From Alitta virens (lineage: Eukaryota; Annelida; Polychaeta; Phyllodocida; Nereididae): a DNA stretch of 64,000 nt. Both the position numbers and the translations under genes were made by a program. The notes under the pieces were generated by a model. It was not told the origin of the DNA. It did no database searches and saw only the letters and a list, made by a program, of their open reading frames with translations. The stretch lies in contig OW028574.1 of the NCBI GenBank assembly GCA_932294295.1, forward strand, positions 29,768,145 to 29,832,144. The letters are read 5' to 3'. Each line of letters opens with the position of its first letter. The stretch's first letter is position 1. This document shows, one piece after another, positions 31,161 to 41,906 of the stretch.

Positions 31161-33779
31161 CTATATTTGGTAGTAGAAACCAGAAGTATATAAAAAATCT
31201 ATAATTGTCTGGGTTGGATATCTGGTAAAGAGATGTTGTAAGGTATTAGCTTGAAACAAAGGTCTTCTAAAGCGTTGTAAGTGGCTGCAATCTAATAAAA
31301 TATGTTTGATTGTTAGGGGGCACCGACATCTCTGGCATACCGGTGCCAGTTCATTGACTAAAAGGTGTAAATGTGTAAGTCTTGAATGTCCTATGAGGCA
31401 TCTGTGATATATTCCTTGATCTTTGCGAGTATTGAACCTACTAGGTATTTTATTTTGTATGCAAGGTAAGATTGAATGCAACTTGTTGTTATTACATTCA
31501 TTCCATTGTCTTTGCCAGCAAGACATGATAAAAGATTTTATAGTCATTTTAAAATCAGTGTATGGAATGGTAAAATCAGTTATCTCTTTTGTAAGAGCCC
31601 TTTTTCCTGCCAGGTCTGCTTTTTCATTCCCTTCAATGCCAGCGTGTCCAGGAATCCAGCAGAATACTATGTCTTTGTATTCGTGAAGATAGAAATACTT
31701 AATCAGAACATCTAAGATCCCAGGGTTATCAAGTTGTTTATTTTGGATTGCTTGAAGAGCAGATTTGGAATCAGAACAGATAACATAACGATCTGATTCT
31801 GAGTCCTCGATGTTCTTTAAGGCAAGGTAAATAGCTGTTAATTCTGCAGTGTATATTGAGCAGTGGTCTGGAAGACGACATTCAGCTATAACGGTTTTAT
31901 AAGAAGTGACTGCACAGCCTACTCGTCTTTCCATTTTTGAGCCATCTGTGTATAGAAATTTGTACGATTCGTATTTAAACCTTATACTATAAAATAGGTT
32001 TTGATAGTCTACCGGATTGGTTTCGCTTTTCTTAAGCTCTGCCAAATCCAGTATAACTTTCGGGACTGGGAGAATCCATGGCGGAATGGATGGTACTTCC
32101 GTCTCGGCAATGATTGTAGTATCAATTTTTGCAGCCTCAAGATAGAATTTCATGCGTAATCCCAGTGGTCGAATGGCGTTTGAACGAGATTCATAATGAT
32201 GCATGTATTTTGGATGAAATATAACATCATATGTAGGATTTGTTGGAGTTGAAGCTACTTTTAGTATGTATTGCATGGATAACTTGATACGACGAAGGGA
32301 AAGTGGAGGTTCCCCTGCCAGTACATATAAGCTCTCTACAGGAGATGTACAAAAAGCTCTTAAGCTTAGTCGCAACCCTTGATGATGTACAGAATTCAGG
32401 CATTTTAGATAAGATGGTCTGGCGGAGCCATATACCACAGAACCATAATCAAGTCGAGAACGAGTAATTGCTCGATAGAGACGAAGGAGGACCGTTGTGT
32501 CCCCACCCCAATTATATTTGCTCACTACTTTAAGGAGGTTCATTGATTTCAGGCACTTTGCTTTCAGTGCTTTGATATGCGGAATGAAAGACAATTTGGA
32601 GTCAAAGAGTACACCCAAAAATTTTGTTTCATTCACCACTTTTATTTGACAGTTGTCAATTATTAGTGATGGATCTGGATGGTTTGATCGTAAATAATAG
32701 AAAGGCAGACAAACTGTCTTCTGTTTAGAGAACTTGAAGCCATTTTCGAGTGACCATTTGTGAATCCTATTCAAATTTAATTGCAGTTGTCGTTCTATGG
32801 TTGGCATATATCTGGAACGATATGCAATGAGGAAATCGTCAACATATAGGGACGACATGAGATTTTCTGAGATGGAATTTACTATACTGTTGATTTTGAC
32901 GTTAAAGAGGGTGGGCGAGAGAATACTACTCTGAGGGACTCCATTCTCCTGAGAGTAGGGGCTTGACATCGTTGATCCCACTCGGACCTTAAAGAAGCGA
33001 TCCTGTAGGAAGGATCCGATGAAAACTGGAAGGCGACCTCGAAGCCCGAAGTCGTGGAGATCTTTCATTATTCCATATTTCCATGTAGTGTCATAAGCTT
33101 TTTCTAGGTCAAAGAATATGGCTACTACGTGTTCTCTGTTAATGAAAGCATCTCTAACATAAGTTTCCAGTCTGACTAAATGATCTAATGTGCTCCTGTG
33201 ACGGCGAAATCCAGATTGGAACTCTGTAATAAGCTGGTTCGACTCCAGGAACCAAACCAGTCTATCAGTAACAATTCGCTCCATTGTCTTACATAGACAA
33301 CTGGTTAAGGCTATTGGTCGATAATTCAGAGGATCACTATGATCCTTCCCCGGCTTGGGAATTGGGATGACCGTGGCTTGTTTCCACAGGGATGGAAGAC
33401 ATCCCTTCTCCCAAATTTGATTAAAGATATACAGTAATGTTTTTAAAGAGGATTGAGGTAGGTGTTTTAAGATTTGATAATGTATATTATCAGGGCCTGT
33501 TGCAGAGTCAGTCGCTTTTAAGATGGCCTTCTGAAGTTCTTCTAAGGTGATGTAGGAGTTATAATCTTCGCTGTTATCAGACTGTATATTTAGGGTTAAT
33601 CTCTCAGCTTGAGCCTTATAACATTGAAATTCTCTCGTATAGTTCTCCGATGAGGAGTTGTATGCAAACTGTTCTCCTAACCCGTTTGATATTTGTTCTG
33701 GTGAGGAGAGATGTTCTCCATTCACTTCCAGAATGCTTACATGCGAAGCTAGGTTCTTTCCTTCAATCTTCTTAATCAT
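31161..33779 (-). CDS. ORF2 fragment: RT, RNase H, CCHC (872 aa)
   Basis: An uninterrupted frame from an internal ATG (MIKKIEGKN) includes RT motif A FFDLEKAYD, motif B NGVPQSSILSP, motif C LYVDDFLIAY, RNase H (TDGSK, AELTAI, CSDSKSA, IPGHAGIEGNEKAD) and the terminal C-X2-C-X7-H-X4-C. The frame is open further upstream to the deletion joint near 33930. The APE endonuclease is absent, so the copy cannot nick targets by itself. In the complete element this protein reverse-transcribes element RNA at the nicked site. Confidence 0.88.
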   Translation of the reverse strand: MIKKIEGKNLASHVSILEVNGEHLSSPEQISNGLGEQFAYNSSSENYTREFQCYKAQAERLTLNIQSDNSEDYNSYITLEELQKAILKATDSATGPDNIHYQILKHLPQSSLKTLLYIFNQIWEKGCLPSLWKQATVIPIPKPGKDHSDPLNYRPIALTSCLCKTMERIVTDRLVWFLESNQLITEFQSGFRRHRSTLDHLVRLETYVRDAFINREHVVAIFFDLEKAYDTTWKYGIMKDLHDFGLRGRLPVFIGSFLQDRFFKVRVGSTMSSPYSQENGVPQSSILSPTLFNVKINSIVNSISENLMSSLYVDDFLIAYRSRYMPTIERQLQLNLNRIHKWSLENGFKFSKQKTVCLPFYYLRSNHPDPSLIIDNCQIKVVNETKFLGVLFDSKLSFIPHIKALKAKCLKSMNLLKVVSKYNWGGDTTVLLRLYRAITRSRLDYGSVVYGSARPSYLKCLNSVHHQGLRLSLRAFCTSPVESLYVLAGEPPLSLRRIKLSMQYILKVASTPTNPTYDVIFHPKYMHHYESRSNAIRPLGLRMKFYLEAAKIDTTIIAETEVPSIPPWILPVPKVILDLAELKKSETNPVDYQNLFYSIRFKYESYKFLYTDGSKMERRVGCAVTSYKTVIAECRLPDHCSIYTAELTAIYLALKNIEDSESDRYVICSDSKSALQAIQNKQLDNPGILDVLIKYFYLHEYKDIVFCWIPGHAGIEGNEKADLAGKRALTKEITDFTIPYTDFKMTIKSFIMSCWQRQWNECNNNKLHSILPCIQNKIPSRFNTRKDQGIYHRCLIGHSRLTHLHLLVNELAPVCQRCRCPLTIKHILLDCSHLQRFRRPLFQANTLQHLFTRYPTQTIIDFLYTSGFYYQI

Positions 33780-33898
33780 TTTCCAGACTTTATTGCTAGG
33801 AGTTCTTTCAGTGAGTCTGGAGACATAGTCTCTCCAGCAACTACGTTTTTTTTGCCTGACAATTCTACGCGCTTTGGCTTTCAGGCACTTAAAATTAT

Positions 33899-34936
33899 TC
33901 AGATTGTTGATGGTCGGCTGTGATTTGAATATTTATAATTAGGATCTAGGTCAATCCTTCGCCTGGGCGATGATCTGGGTGCAGGAGATCTAGGTCCAGC
34001 CATCTGAGACAGGACTGAGGCATAGCTTGCCCCAGCAGCCTGTTCAGCTATACGGCATGCTTGGGGAAAGGAGATATCCTTGGTGGTCTTTAACTTCAAG
34101 ATCTCTTTCTCTAGCTGCCATTTGGGACAGCCACGGTGATAGGCTGGCCCATCACCTCCACAATTAACACAATACGATGTATTCGTACATGGTGAGTCAC
34201 GGGAATGGGTGTGTTCCCGTGACCCACAATTGGCGCAGGTTGGTTTGGCGCGGCAGGAGCCGCTAAAATGGCCAAATCGCTGGCAATTATAACATCGTTT
34301 TGGGTTCGGGATGTAGGGACGTACCCTACACCACTCGAACCCAATGCTCACCTTGTCAGGCAAAACTGTGCCATCAAAGGTCAGTGTGAGAAGCTGTCGT
34401 GAATATCTTGGGGGCTGGCGATGAATGTGGATGACATTGTAGTCATCCAGCCAGTCCCTCAGTTCGTCATCGGAGCAGAGACTGCTCTCATGTGATGTTA
34501 CAACTCCCTTGCAGGAGTTGAAAAACCGATGGGGCTCCACCTTAACAGGGGCACCCGCAAAGGCCTCCAACCCCAGCAATCTCAGGGACTGGTCCCTGTG
34601 GGCAACCTGCACCAGCAAGGACGTATTGCTTAAACGTCTTGTATTTTCAACAAAACCAATGCTTTCCTTAATTGTTCTGCATATGGTTATGGCTGAAAGT
34701 CGGGAAAACCCAGCATCACTGCCAGTAACAACAAGAAACTTTGGCTAAGGCTTAGATGTATCTGCATTATTTGAACTTTGATTTGCGTCATCTAATGATG
34801 GACGCAAACGTTTACCAAATCTGGAACCAGTAGCCAATTTTTCGACCTCAGCCTGGTTTACCGCTGAGGGACGCGCACCTTGTTCACCCGGGGGACGTGC
34901 GAGCCGGTCTGAAATTGTCGATTCGGACATATTCAT
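33899..34936 (-). pseudogene. ORF1 fragment with nonsense codon
   Basis: From the probable start ATG (34934-34936; M-N-M-S-E-S) it encodes the ORF1 RRM-like region and the CCHC knuckles, as in full copies. A TAG at 34745-34747 replaces the Trp codon of a K-P-W-P-K motif seen in sister copies. The 3' end runs across the deletion joint into ORF2 sequence, read in another frame, and stops at 33899. Confidence 0.85.
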
Positions 34937-35414
34937 TTTTGTTTCCCCTATATGGTAGGGGACACACCCTCCTGTAAAGCTGGAGCAGCTTGTGCAATGC
35001 GCACGGTCCTGTTTTAGCCACTGGGGATAGAGGACTTCACCCCAAGTGTTTCCACCCTCGCCGCGTGGAGGCCCAGGACCTTCGAGGGCAGTTATCCCTC
35101 TGCCCCCTTCACCGAATATCAAATAAATATCCAATGGTTGAAGGTTCGCCAGGGGGGAAGGGAGAAGGGGTTGGTGCCTGGGGGAAATGGTCGCCGAAGG
35201 CCCCCAATGTTCCACCAGTTATATCCCTGCCCCCTTCACCAAATATCAAATGAATATCCTATGGTTGAAGATTCGCCAAGGGGGCAAGGGAGAAGGGGTT
35301 GGTGCCTCGGGAGAAATGGTCACCAAAGGCCCCCAATGCCCCACAAGTTATCCCTCTGCCCCCTTCACCGAATATCAAATGAAAATCCAATGGTTGAAGA
35401 TTCGCCAGGGGGGT

Positions 35415-35730
35415 GTGTGTGTGTGTGTGTGTTATTGTTTAACGCCTCATCAGCACCTGTTGGGCTATGTAGAGGTTAGATTGGTTAAGGATATTCAAGC
35501 TTGTTTCACGATTTTAATATTACAATTGGTAATATACATTGGTTTCTTGCAAAAATTGTAAGATACTTTTAGGAGGATATGATGTAAAAAGGTGTTTCAG
35601 AGAATTTGACATATATGAAGGTCTTTGTCTTTGCTGTAAATTGTTACATTCTAATAAAATATGTTTTACTGTAAGGGGGTGTTGACATCTTTCACATACT
35701 GGGGCTGGTTTGTTTAAAAGAAGATGTGAA
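35415..35730 (-). mobile_element. Short family B 3' fragment
   Basis: Between two (GT)n runs lies about 315 bp of a diverged relative (family B): a conserved tail nearly identical to that of A, then the end of an ORF2-like frame (C-terminal CCHC region). It is 5'-truncated at AGATGTGAA. The same fragment recurs at 38460-38775, 41505-41820 and 44550-44865 within the 3,045-bp repeats. Confidence 0.85.
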
Positions 35731-35816
35731 TGTGTGTGTGTGTGTGAGTTATTGTTTAACGCCTCATCAGCACCTGAGTGGGCTATGTAGAGGCTCTCTA
35801 GGTTAAGATTGATTAT

Positions 35817-36824
35817 CTATATTTGGTAGTAGAAACCAGAAGCATATAAAAAATCAATAATTGTCTGGGTTGGATATCTAGTAAAGAGATGTTGTAAGGT
35901 AGTAGCTTGAAACAGAGGTCTTCTAATGCGTTGTAAGTGGATGCAATCTAATAAAATATGTTTGATTGTTAGGGGGCGCCGACAACTCTGGCATACCGGT
36001 GCCGGTTCATTGACTAAAAGGTGTAAATGTGTAAGTCTTGAATGTCCTATGAGGCATCTGTGATATATTCCTTGATCTTTGCGAGTATTGAACCTACTAG
36101 GTATTTTATTTTTAATGCAAGGTAAGATTGAATGCAACTTGTTGTTATTACATTCATTCCATTGTCTTTGCCAGCAAGACATGATAAAAGAAGCATCTCT
36201 AACATAAGTTTCCAGTCTGACTAAATGATCTAATGTGCTCCTGTGACGGCGAAATCCAGATTGGAACTCTGTAATAAGCTGGTTCGACTCCAGGAACCAA
36301 ACCAGTCTATCAGTAACAATTCGCTCCATTGTCTTACATAGACAACTGGTTAAGGCTATTGGTCGATAATTCAGAGGATCACTATGATCCTTCCCCGGCT
36401 TGGGAATTGGGATGACCGTGGCTTGTTTCCACAGGGATGGAAGACATCCCTTCTCCCAAATTTGATTAAAGATATACAGTAATGTTTTTAAAGAGGATTG
36501 AGGTAGGTGTTTTAAGATTTGATAATGTATATTATCAGGGCCTGTTGCAGAGTCAGTCGCTTTTAAGATGGCCTTCTGAAGTTCTTCTAAGGTGATGTAG
36601 GAGTTATAATCTTCGCTGTTATCAGACTGTATATTTAGGGTTAATCTCTCAGCTTGAGCCTTATAACATTGAAATTCTCTCGTATAGTTCTCCGATGAGG
36701 AGTTGTATGCAAACTGTTCTCCTAACCCGTTTGATATTTGTTCTGGTGAGGAGAGATGTTCTCCATTCACTTCTAGAATGCTTACATGCGAAGCTAGGTT
36801 CTTTCCTTCAATCTTCTTAATCAT
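35817..36824 (-). CDS. Mini-ORF2 of the deletion derivative, unit 1 (335 aa)
   Basis: An in-frame internal deletion joins the RT N-terminal region (ending ...TYVRDA) to the C-terminal part starting SFIMSCWQ, with an AAAG microhomology near 36190. Lost are RT motifs A, B and C and RNase H, so the product has no polymerase activity. Kept are the linker after the endonuclease, RT fingers, and the terminal CCHC motif. The frame is open further upstream to about 36963 and overlaps the ORF1 stop. It may still bind RNA or DNA, but there is no evidence of function. Confidence 0.8.
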   Translation of the reverse strand: MIKKIEGKNLASHVSILEVNGEHLSSPEQISNGLGEQFAYNSSSENYTREFQCYKAQAERLTLNIQSDNSEDYNSYITLEELQKAILKATDSATGPDNIHYQILKHLPQSSLKTLLYIFNQIWEKGCLPSLWKQATVIPIPKPGKDHSDPLNYRPIALTSCLCKTMERIVTDRLVWFLESNQLITEFQSGFRRHRSTLDHLVRLETYVRDASFIMSCWQRQWNECNNNKLHSILPCIKNKIPSRFNTRKDQGIYHRCLIGHSRLTHLHLLVNEPAPVCQSCRRPLTIKHILLDCIHLQRIRRPLFQATTLQHLFTRYPTQTIIDFLYASGFYYQI

Positions 36825-36943
36825 TTTCCAGACTTTATTGCTAGGAGTTCTTTCAGTGAGTCTGGAGACATAGTCTCTCCAGCAACTACGTTTTTTTTGC
36901 CTGACAATTCTACGCGCTTTGGCTTTCAGGCACTTAAAATTAT

Positions 36944-37981
36944 TCAGATTGTTGATGGTCGGCTGTGATTTGAATATTTATAATTAGGATCTAGGTCAAT
37001 CCTTCGCCTGGGCGATGATCTGGGTGCAGGAGATCTAGGTCCAGCCATCTGAGACAGGACTGAGGCATAGCTTGCCCCAGCAGCCTGTTCAGCTATACGG
37101 CATGCTTGGGGAAAGGAGATATCCTTGGTGGTCTTTAACTTCAAGATCTCTTTCTCTAGCTGCCATTTGGGACAGCCACGGTGATAGGCTGGCCCATCAC
37201 CTCCACAATTAACACAATACGATGTATTCGTACATGGTGAGTCACGGGAATGGGTGTGTTCCCGTGACCCACAATTGGCGCAGGTTGGTTTGGCGCGGCA
37301 GGAGCCGCTAAAATGGCCAAATCGCTGGCAATTATAACATCGTTTTGGGTTCGGGATGTAGGGACGTACCCTACACCACTCGAACCCAATGCTCACCTTG
37401 TCAGGCAAAACTGTGCCATCAAAGGTCAGTGTGAGAAGCTGTCGTGAATATCTTGGGGGCTGGCGATGAATGTGGATGACATTGTAGTCATCCAGCCAGT
37501 CCCTCAGTTCGTCATCGGAGCAGAGACTGCTCTCATGTGATGTTACAACTCCCTTGCAGGAGTTGAAAAACCGATGGGGCTCCACCTTAACAGGGGCACC
37601 CGCAAAGGCCTCCAACCCCAGCAATCTCAGGGACTGGTCCCTGTGGGCAACCTGCACCAGCAAGGACGTATTGCTTAAACGTCTTGTATTTTCAACAAAA
37701 CCAATGCTTTCCTTAATTGTTCTGCATATGGTTATGGCTGAAAGTCGGGAAAACCCAGCATCACTGCCAGTAACAACAAGAAACTTTGGCCAAGGCTTAG
37801 ATGTATCTGCATTATTTGAACTTTGATTTGCGTCATCTAATGATGGACGCAAACGTTTACCAAATCTGGAACCAGTAGCCAATTTTTCGACCTCAGCCTG
37901 GTTTACCGCTGAGGGACGCGCACCTTGTTCACCCGGGGGACGTGCGAGCCGGTCTGAAATTGTCGATTCGGACATATTCAT
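36944..37981 (-). CDS. Shortened ORF1 of the deletion derivative, unit 1
   Basis: From the ATG at 37979-37981 the frame encodes 345 aa: a Pro/Ser-rich N-terminus, an RRM-like region (WPKFLVVTG to PYIPNP), CCHC knuckles, and then seven or so residues read from ORF2 DNA. The normal C-terminal 130 residues (Ser/Lys-rich) are missing. The frame is also open for 93 codons upstream of the chosen ATG, through the 5' repeats. Confidence 0.82.
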   Translation of the reverse strand: MNMSESTISDRLARPPGEQGARPSAVNQAEVEKLATGSRFGKRLRPSLDDANQSSNNADTSKPWPKFLVVTGSDAGFSRLSAITICRTIKESIGFVENTRRLSNTSLLVQVAHRDQSLRLLGLEAFAGAPVKVEPHRFFNSCKGVVTSHESSLCSDDELRDWLDDYNVIHIHRQPPRYSRQLLTLTFDGTVLPDKVSIGFEWCRVRPYIPNPKRCYNCQRFGHFSGSCRAKPTCANCGSREHTHSRDSPCTNTSYCVNCGGDGPAYHRGCPKWQLEKEILKLKTTKDISFPQACRIAEQAAGASYASVLSQMAGPRSPAPRSSPRRRIDLDPNYKYSNHSRPSTI

Positions 37982-38861
37982 TTTTGTTTCCCCTATATGG
38001 TAGGGGACACACCCTCCTGTAAAGCTGGAGCAGCTTGTGCAATGCGCACGGTCCTGTTTTAGCCACTGGGGATAGAGGACTTCACCCCAAGTGTTTCCAC
38101 CCTCGCCGCGTGGAGGCCCAGGACCTTCGAGGGCAGTTATCCCTCTGCCCCCTTCACCGAATATCAAATAAATATCCAATGGTTGAAGGTTCGCCAGGGG
38201 GGAAGGGAGAAGGGGTTGGTGCCTGGGGGAAATGGTCGCCGAAGGCCCCCAATGTTCCACCAGTTATATCCCTGCCCCCTTCACCAAATATCAAATGAAT
38301 ATCCAATGGTTGAAGATTCGCCAAGGGGGCAAGGGAGAAGGGGTTGGTGCCTCGGGAGAAATGGTCACCAAAGGCCCCCAATGCCCCACAAGTTATCCCT
38401 CTGCCCCCTTCACCGAATATCAAATGAAAATCCAATGGTTGAAGATTCGCCAGGGGGGTGTGTGTGTGTGTGTGTGTTATTGTTTAACGCCTCATCAGCA
38501 CCTGTTGGGCTATGTAGAGGTTAGATTGGTTAAGGATATTCAAGCTTGTTTCACGATTTTAATATTACAATTGGTAATATACATTGGTTTCTTGCAAAAA
38601 TTGTAAGATACTTTTAGGAGGATATGATGTAAAAAGGTGTTTCAGAGAATTTGACATATATGAAGGTCTTTGTCTTTGCTGTAAATTGTTACATTCTAAT
38701 AAAATATGTTTTACTGTAAGGGGGTGTTGACATCTTTCACATACTGGGGCTGGTTTGTTTAAAAGAAGATGTGAATGTGTGTGTGTGTGTGAGTTATTGT
38801 TTAACGCCTCATCAGCACCTGAGTGGGCTATGTAGAGGCTCTCTAGGTTAAGATTGATTAT

Positions 38862-39869
38862 CTATATTTGGTAGTAGAAACCAGAAGCATATAAAAAATC
38901 AATAATTGTCTGGGTTGGATATCTAGTAAAGAGATGTTGTAAGGTAGTAGCTTGAAACAGAGGTCTTCTAATGCGTTGTAAGTGGATGCAATCTAATAAA
39001 ATATGTTTGATTGTTAGGGGGCGCCGACAACTCTGGCATACCGGTGCCGGTTCATTGACTAAAAGGTGTAAATGTGTAAGTCTTGAATGTCCTATGAGGC
39101 ATCTGTGATATATTCCTTGATCTTTGCGAGTATTGAACCTACTAGGTATTTTATTTTTAATGCAAGGTAAGATTGAATGCAACTTGTTGTTATTACATTC
39201 ATTCCATTGTCTTTGCCAGCAAGACATGATAAAAGAAGCATCTCTAACATAAGTTTCCAGTCTGACTAAATGATCTAATGTGCTCCTGTGACGGCGAAAT
39301 CCAGATTGGAACTCTGTAATAAGCTGGTTAGACTCCAGGAACCAAACCAGTCTATCAGTAACAATTCGCTCCATTGTCTTACATAGACAACTGGTTAAGG
39401 CTATTGGTCGATAATTCAGAGGATCACTATGATCCTTCCCCGGCTTGGGAATTGGGATGACCGTGGCTTGTTTCCACAGGGATGGAAGACATCCCTTCTC
39501 CCAAATTTGATTAAAGATATACAGTAATGTTTTTAAAGAGGATTGAGGTAGGTGTTTTAAGATTTGATAATGTATATTATCAGGGCCTGTTGCAGAGTCA
39601 GTCGCTTTTAAGATGGCCTTCTGAAGTTCTTCTAAGGTGATGTAGGAGTTATAATCTTCGCTGTTATCAGACTGTATATTTAGGGTTAATCTCTCAGCTT
39701 GAGCCTTATAACATTGAAATTCTCTCGTATAGTTCTCCGATGAGGAGTTGTATGCAAACTGTTCTCCTAACCCGTTTGATATTTGTTCTGGTGAGGAGAG
39801 ATGTTCTCCATTCACTTCTAGAATGCTTACATGCGAAGCTAGGTTCTTTCCTTCAATCTTCTTAATCAT
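38862..39869 (-). CDS. Mini-ORF2, unit 2 (335 aa)
   Basis: Identical in protein sequence to the unit 1 mini-ORF2, with the same deletion joint. A silent change lies near 39329. Confidence 0.8.
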   Translation of the reverse strand: MIKKIEGKNLASHVSILEVNGEHLSSPEQISNGLGEQFAYNSSSENYTREFQCYKAQAERLTLNIQSDNSEDYNSYITLEELQKAILKATDSATGPDNIHYQILKHLPQSSLKTLLYIFNQIWEKGCLPSLWKQATVIPIPKPGKDHSDPLNYRPIALTSCLCKTMERIVTDRLVWFLESNQLITEFQSGFRRHRSTLDHLVRLETYVRDASFIMSCWQRQWNECNNNKLHSILPCIKNKIPSRFNTRKDQGIYHRCLIGHSRLTHLHLLVNEPAPVCQSCRRPLTIKHILLDCIHLQRIRRPLFQATTLQHLFTRYPTQTIIDFLYASGFYYQI

Positions 39870-39988
39870 TTTCCAGACTTTATTGCTAGGAGTTCTTTCA
39901 GTGAGTCTGGAGACATAGTCTCTCCAGCAACTACGTTTTTTTTGCCTGACAATTCTACGCGCTTTGGCTTTCAGGCACTTAAAATTAT

Positions 39989-41026
39989 TCAGATTGTTGA
40001 TGGTCGGCTGTGATTTGAATATTTATAATTAGGATCTAGGTCAATCCTTCGCCTGGGCGATGATCTGGGTGCAGGAGATCTAGGTCCAGCCATCTGAGAC
40101 AGGACTGAGGCATAGCTTGCCCCAGCAGCCTGTTCAGCTATACGGCATGCTTGGGGAAAGGAGATATCCTTGGTGGTCTTTAACTTCAAGATCTCTTTCT
40201 CTAGCTGCCATTTGGGACAGCCACGGTGATAGGCTGGCCCATCACCTCCACAATTAACACAATACGATGTATTCGTACATGGTGAGTCACGGGAATGGGT
40301 GTGTTCCCGTGACCCACAATTGGCGCAGGTTGGTTTGGCGCGGCAGGAGCCGCTAAAATGGCCAAATCGCTGGCAATTATAACATCGTTTTGGGTTCGGG
40401 ATGTAGGGACGTACCCTACACCACTCGAACCCAATGCTCACCTTGTCAGGCAAAACTGTGCCATCAAAGGTCAGTGTGAGAAGCTGTCGTGAATATCTTG
40501 GGGGCTGGCGATGAATGTGGATGACATTGTAGTCATCCAGCCAGTCCCTCAGTTCGTCATCGGAGCAGAGACTGCTCTCATGTGATGTTACAACTCCCTT
40601 GCAGGAGTTGAAAAACCGATGGGGCTCCACCTTAACAGGGGCACCCGCAAAGGCCTCCAACCCCAGCAATCTCAGGGACTGGTCCCTGTGGGCAACCTGC
40701 ACCAGCAAGGACGTATTGCTTAAACGTCTTGTATTTTCAACAAAACCAATGCTTTCCTTAATTGTTCTGCATATGGTTATGGCTGAAAGTCGGGAAAACC
40801 CAGCATCACTGCCAGTAACAACAAGAAACTTTGGCCAAGGCTTAGATGTATCTGCATTATTTGAACTTTGATTTGCGTCATCTAATGATGGACGCAAACG
40901 TTTACCAAATCTGGAACCAGTAGCCAATTTTTCGACCTCAGCCTGGTTTACCGCTGAGGGACGCGCACCTTGTTCACCCGGGGGACGTGCGAGCCGGTCT
41001 GAAATTGTCGATTCGGACATATTCAT
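39989..41026 (-). CDS. Shortened ORF1, unit 2
   Basis: Same structure and sequence as the unit 1 shortened ORF1: 345 aa from the ATG at 41024-41026, RRM-like region, CCHC knuckles, fused tail. Confidence 0.82.
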   Translation of the reverse strand: MNMSESTISDRLARPPGEQGARPSAVNQAEVEKLATGSRFGKRLRPSLDDANQSSNNADTSKPWPKFLVVTGSDAGFSRLSAITICRTIKESIGFVENTRRLSNTSLLVQVAHRDQSLRLLGLEAFAGAPVKVEPHRFFNSCKGVVTSHESSLCSDDELRDWLDDYNVIHIHRQPPRYSRQLLTLTFDGTVLPDKVSIGFEWCRVRPYIPNPKRCYNCQRFGHFSGSCRAKPTCANCGSREHTHSRDSPCTNTSYCVNCGGDGPAYHRGCPKWQLEKEILKLKTTKDISFPQACRIAEQAAGASYASVLSQMAGPRSPAPRSSPRRRIDLDPNYKYSNHSRPSTI

Positions 41027-41906
41027 TTTTGTTTCCCCTATATGGTAGGGGACACACCCTCCTGTAAAGCTGGAGCAGCTTGTGCAATGCGCACGGTCCT
41101 GTTTTAGCCACTGGGGATAGAGGACTTCACCCCAAGTGTTTCCACCCTCGCCGCGTGGAGGCCCAGGACCTTCGAGGGCAGTTATCCCTCTGCCCCCTTC
41201 ACCGAATATCAAATAAATATCCAATGGTTGAAGGTTCGCCAGGGGGGAAGGGAGAAGGGGTTGGTGCCTGGGGGAAATGGTCGCCGAAGGCCCCCAATGT
41301 TCCACCAGTTATATCCCTGCCCCCTTCACCAAATATCAAATGAATATCCAATGGTTGAAGATTCGCCAAGGGGGCAAGGGAGAAGGGGTTGGTGCCTCGG
41401 GAGAAATGGTCACCAAAGGCCCCCAATGCCCCACAAGTTATCCCTCTGCCCCCTTCACCGAATATCAAATGAAAATCCAATGGTTGAAGATTCGCCAGGG
41501 GGGTGTGTGTGTGTGTGTGTGTTATTGTTTAACGCCTCATCAGCACCTGTTGGGCTATGTAGAGGTTAGATTGGTTAAGGATATTCAAGCTTGTTTCACG
41601 ATTTTAATATTACAATTGGTAATATACATTGGTTTCTTGCAAAAATTGTAAGATACTTTTAGGAGGATATGATGTAAAAAGGTGTTTCAGAGAATTTGAC
41701 ATATATGAAGGTCTTTGTCTTTGCTGTAAATTGTTACATTCTAATAAAATATGTTTTACTGTAAGGGGGTGTTGACATCTTTCACATACTGGGGCTGGTT
41801 TGTTTAAAAGAAGATGTGAATGTGTGTGTGTGTGTGAGTTATTGTTTAACGCCTCATCAGCACCTGAGTGGGCTATGTAGAGGCTCTCTAGGTTAAGATT
41901 GATTAT

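Larger units (their letters stand above)
31076..35414 (-). mobile_element. Family A copy with ORF2-ORF1 internal deletion
   Basis: The copy runs from a (GT)n tail at 31076 to 5' repeats ending at about 35414. Its ORF2 starts inside the linker after the endonuclease and is joined near 33930 to the middle of ORF1. The endonuclease and the ORF1 C-terminus are therefore missing. The same joint occurs in the three 3,045-bp repeats that follow, so this copy is their relative or source. Host sequence lies to its left. Confidence 0.9.
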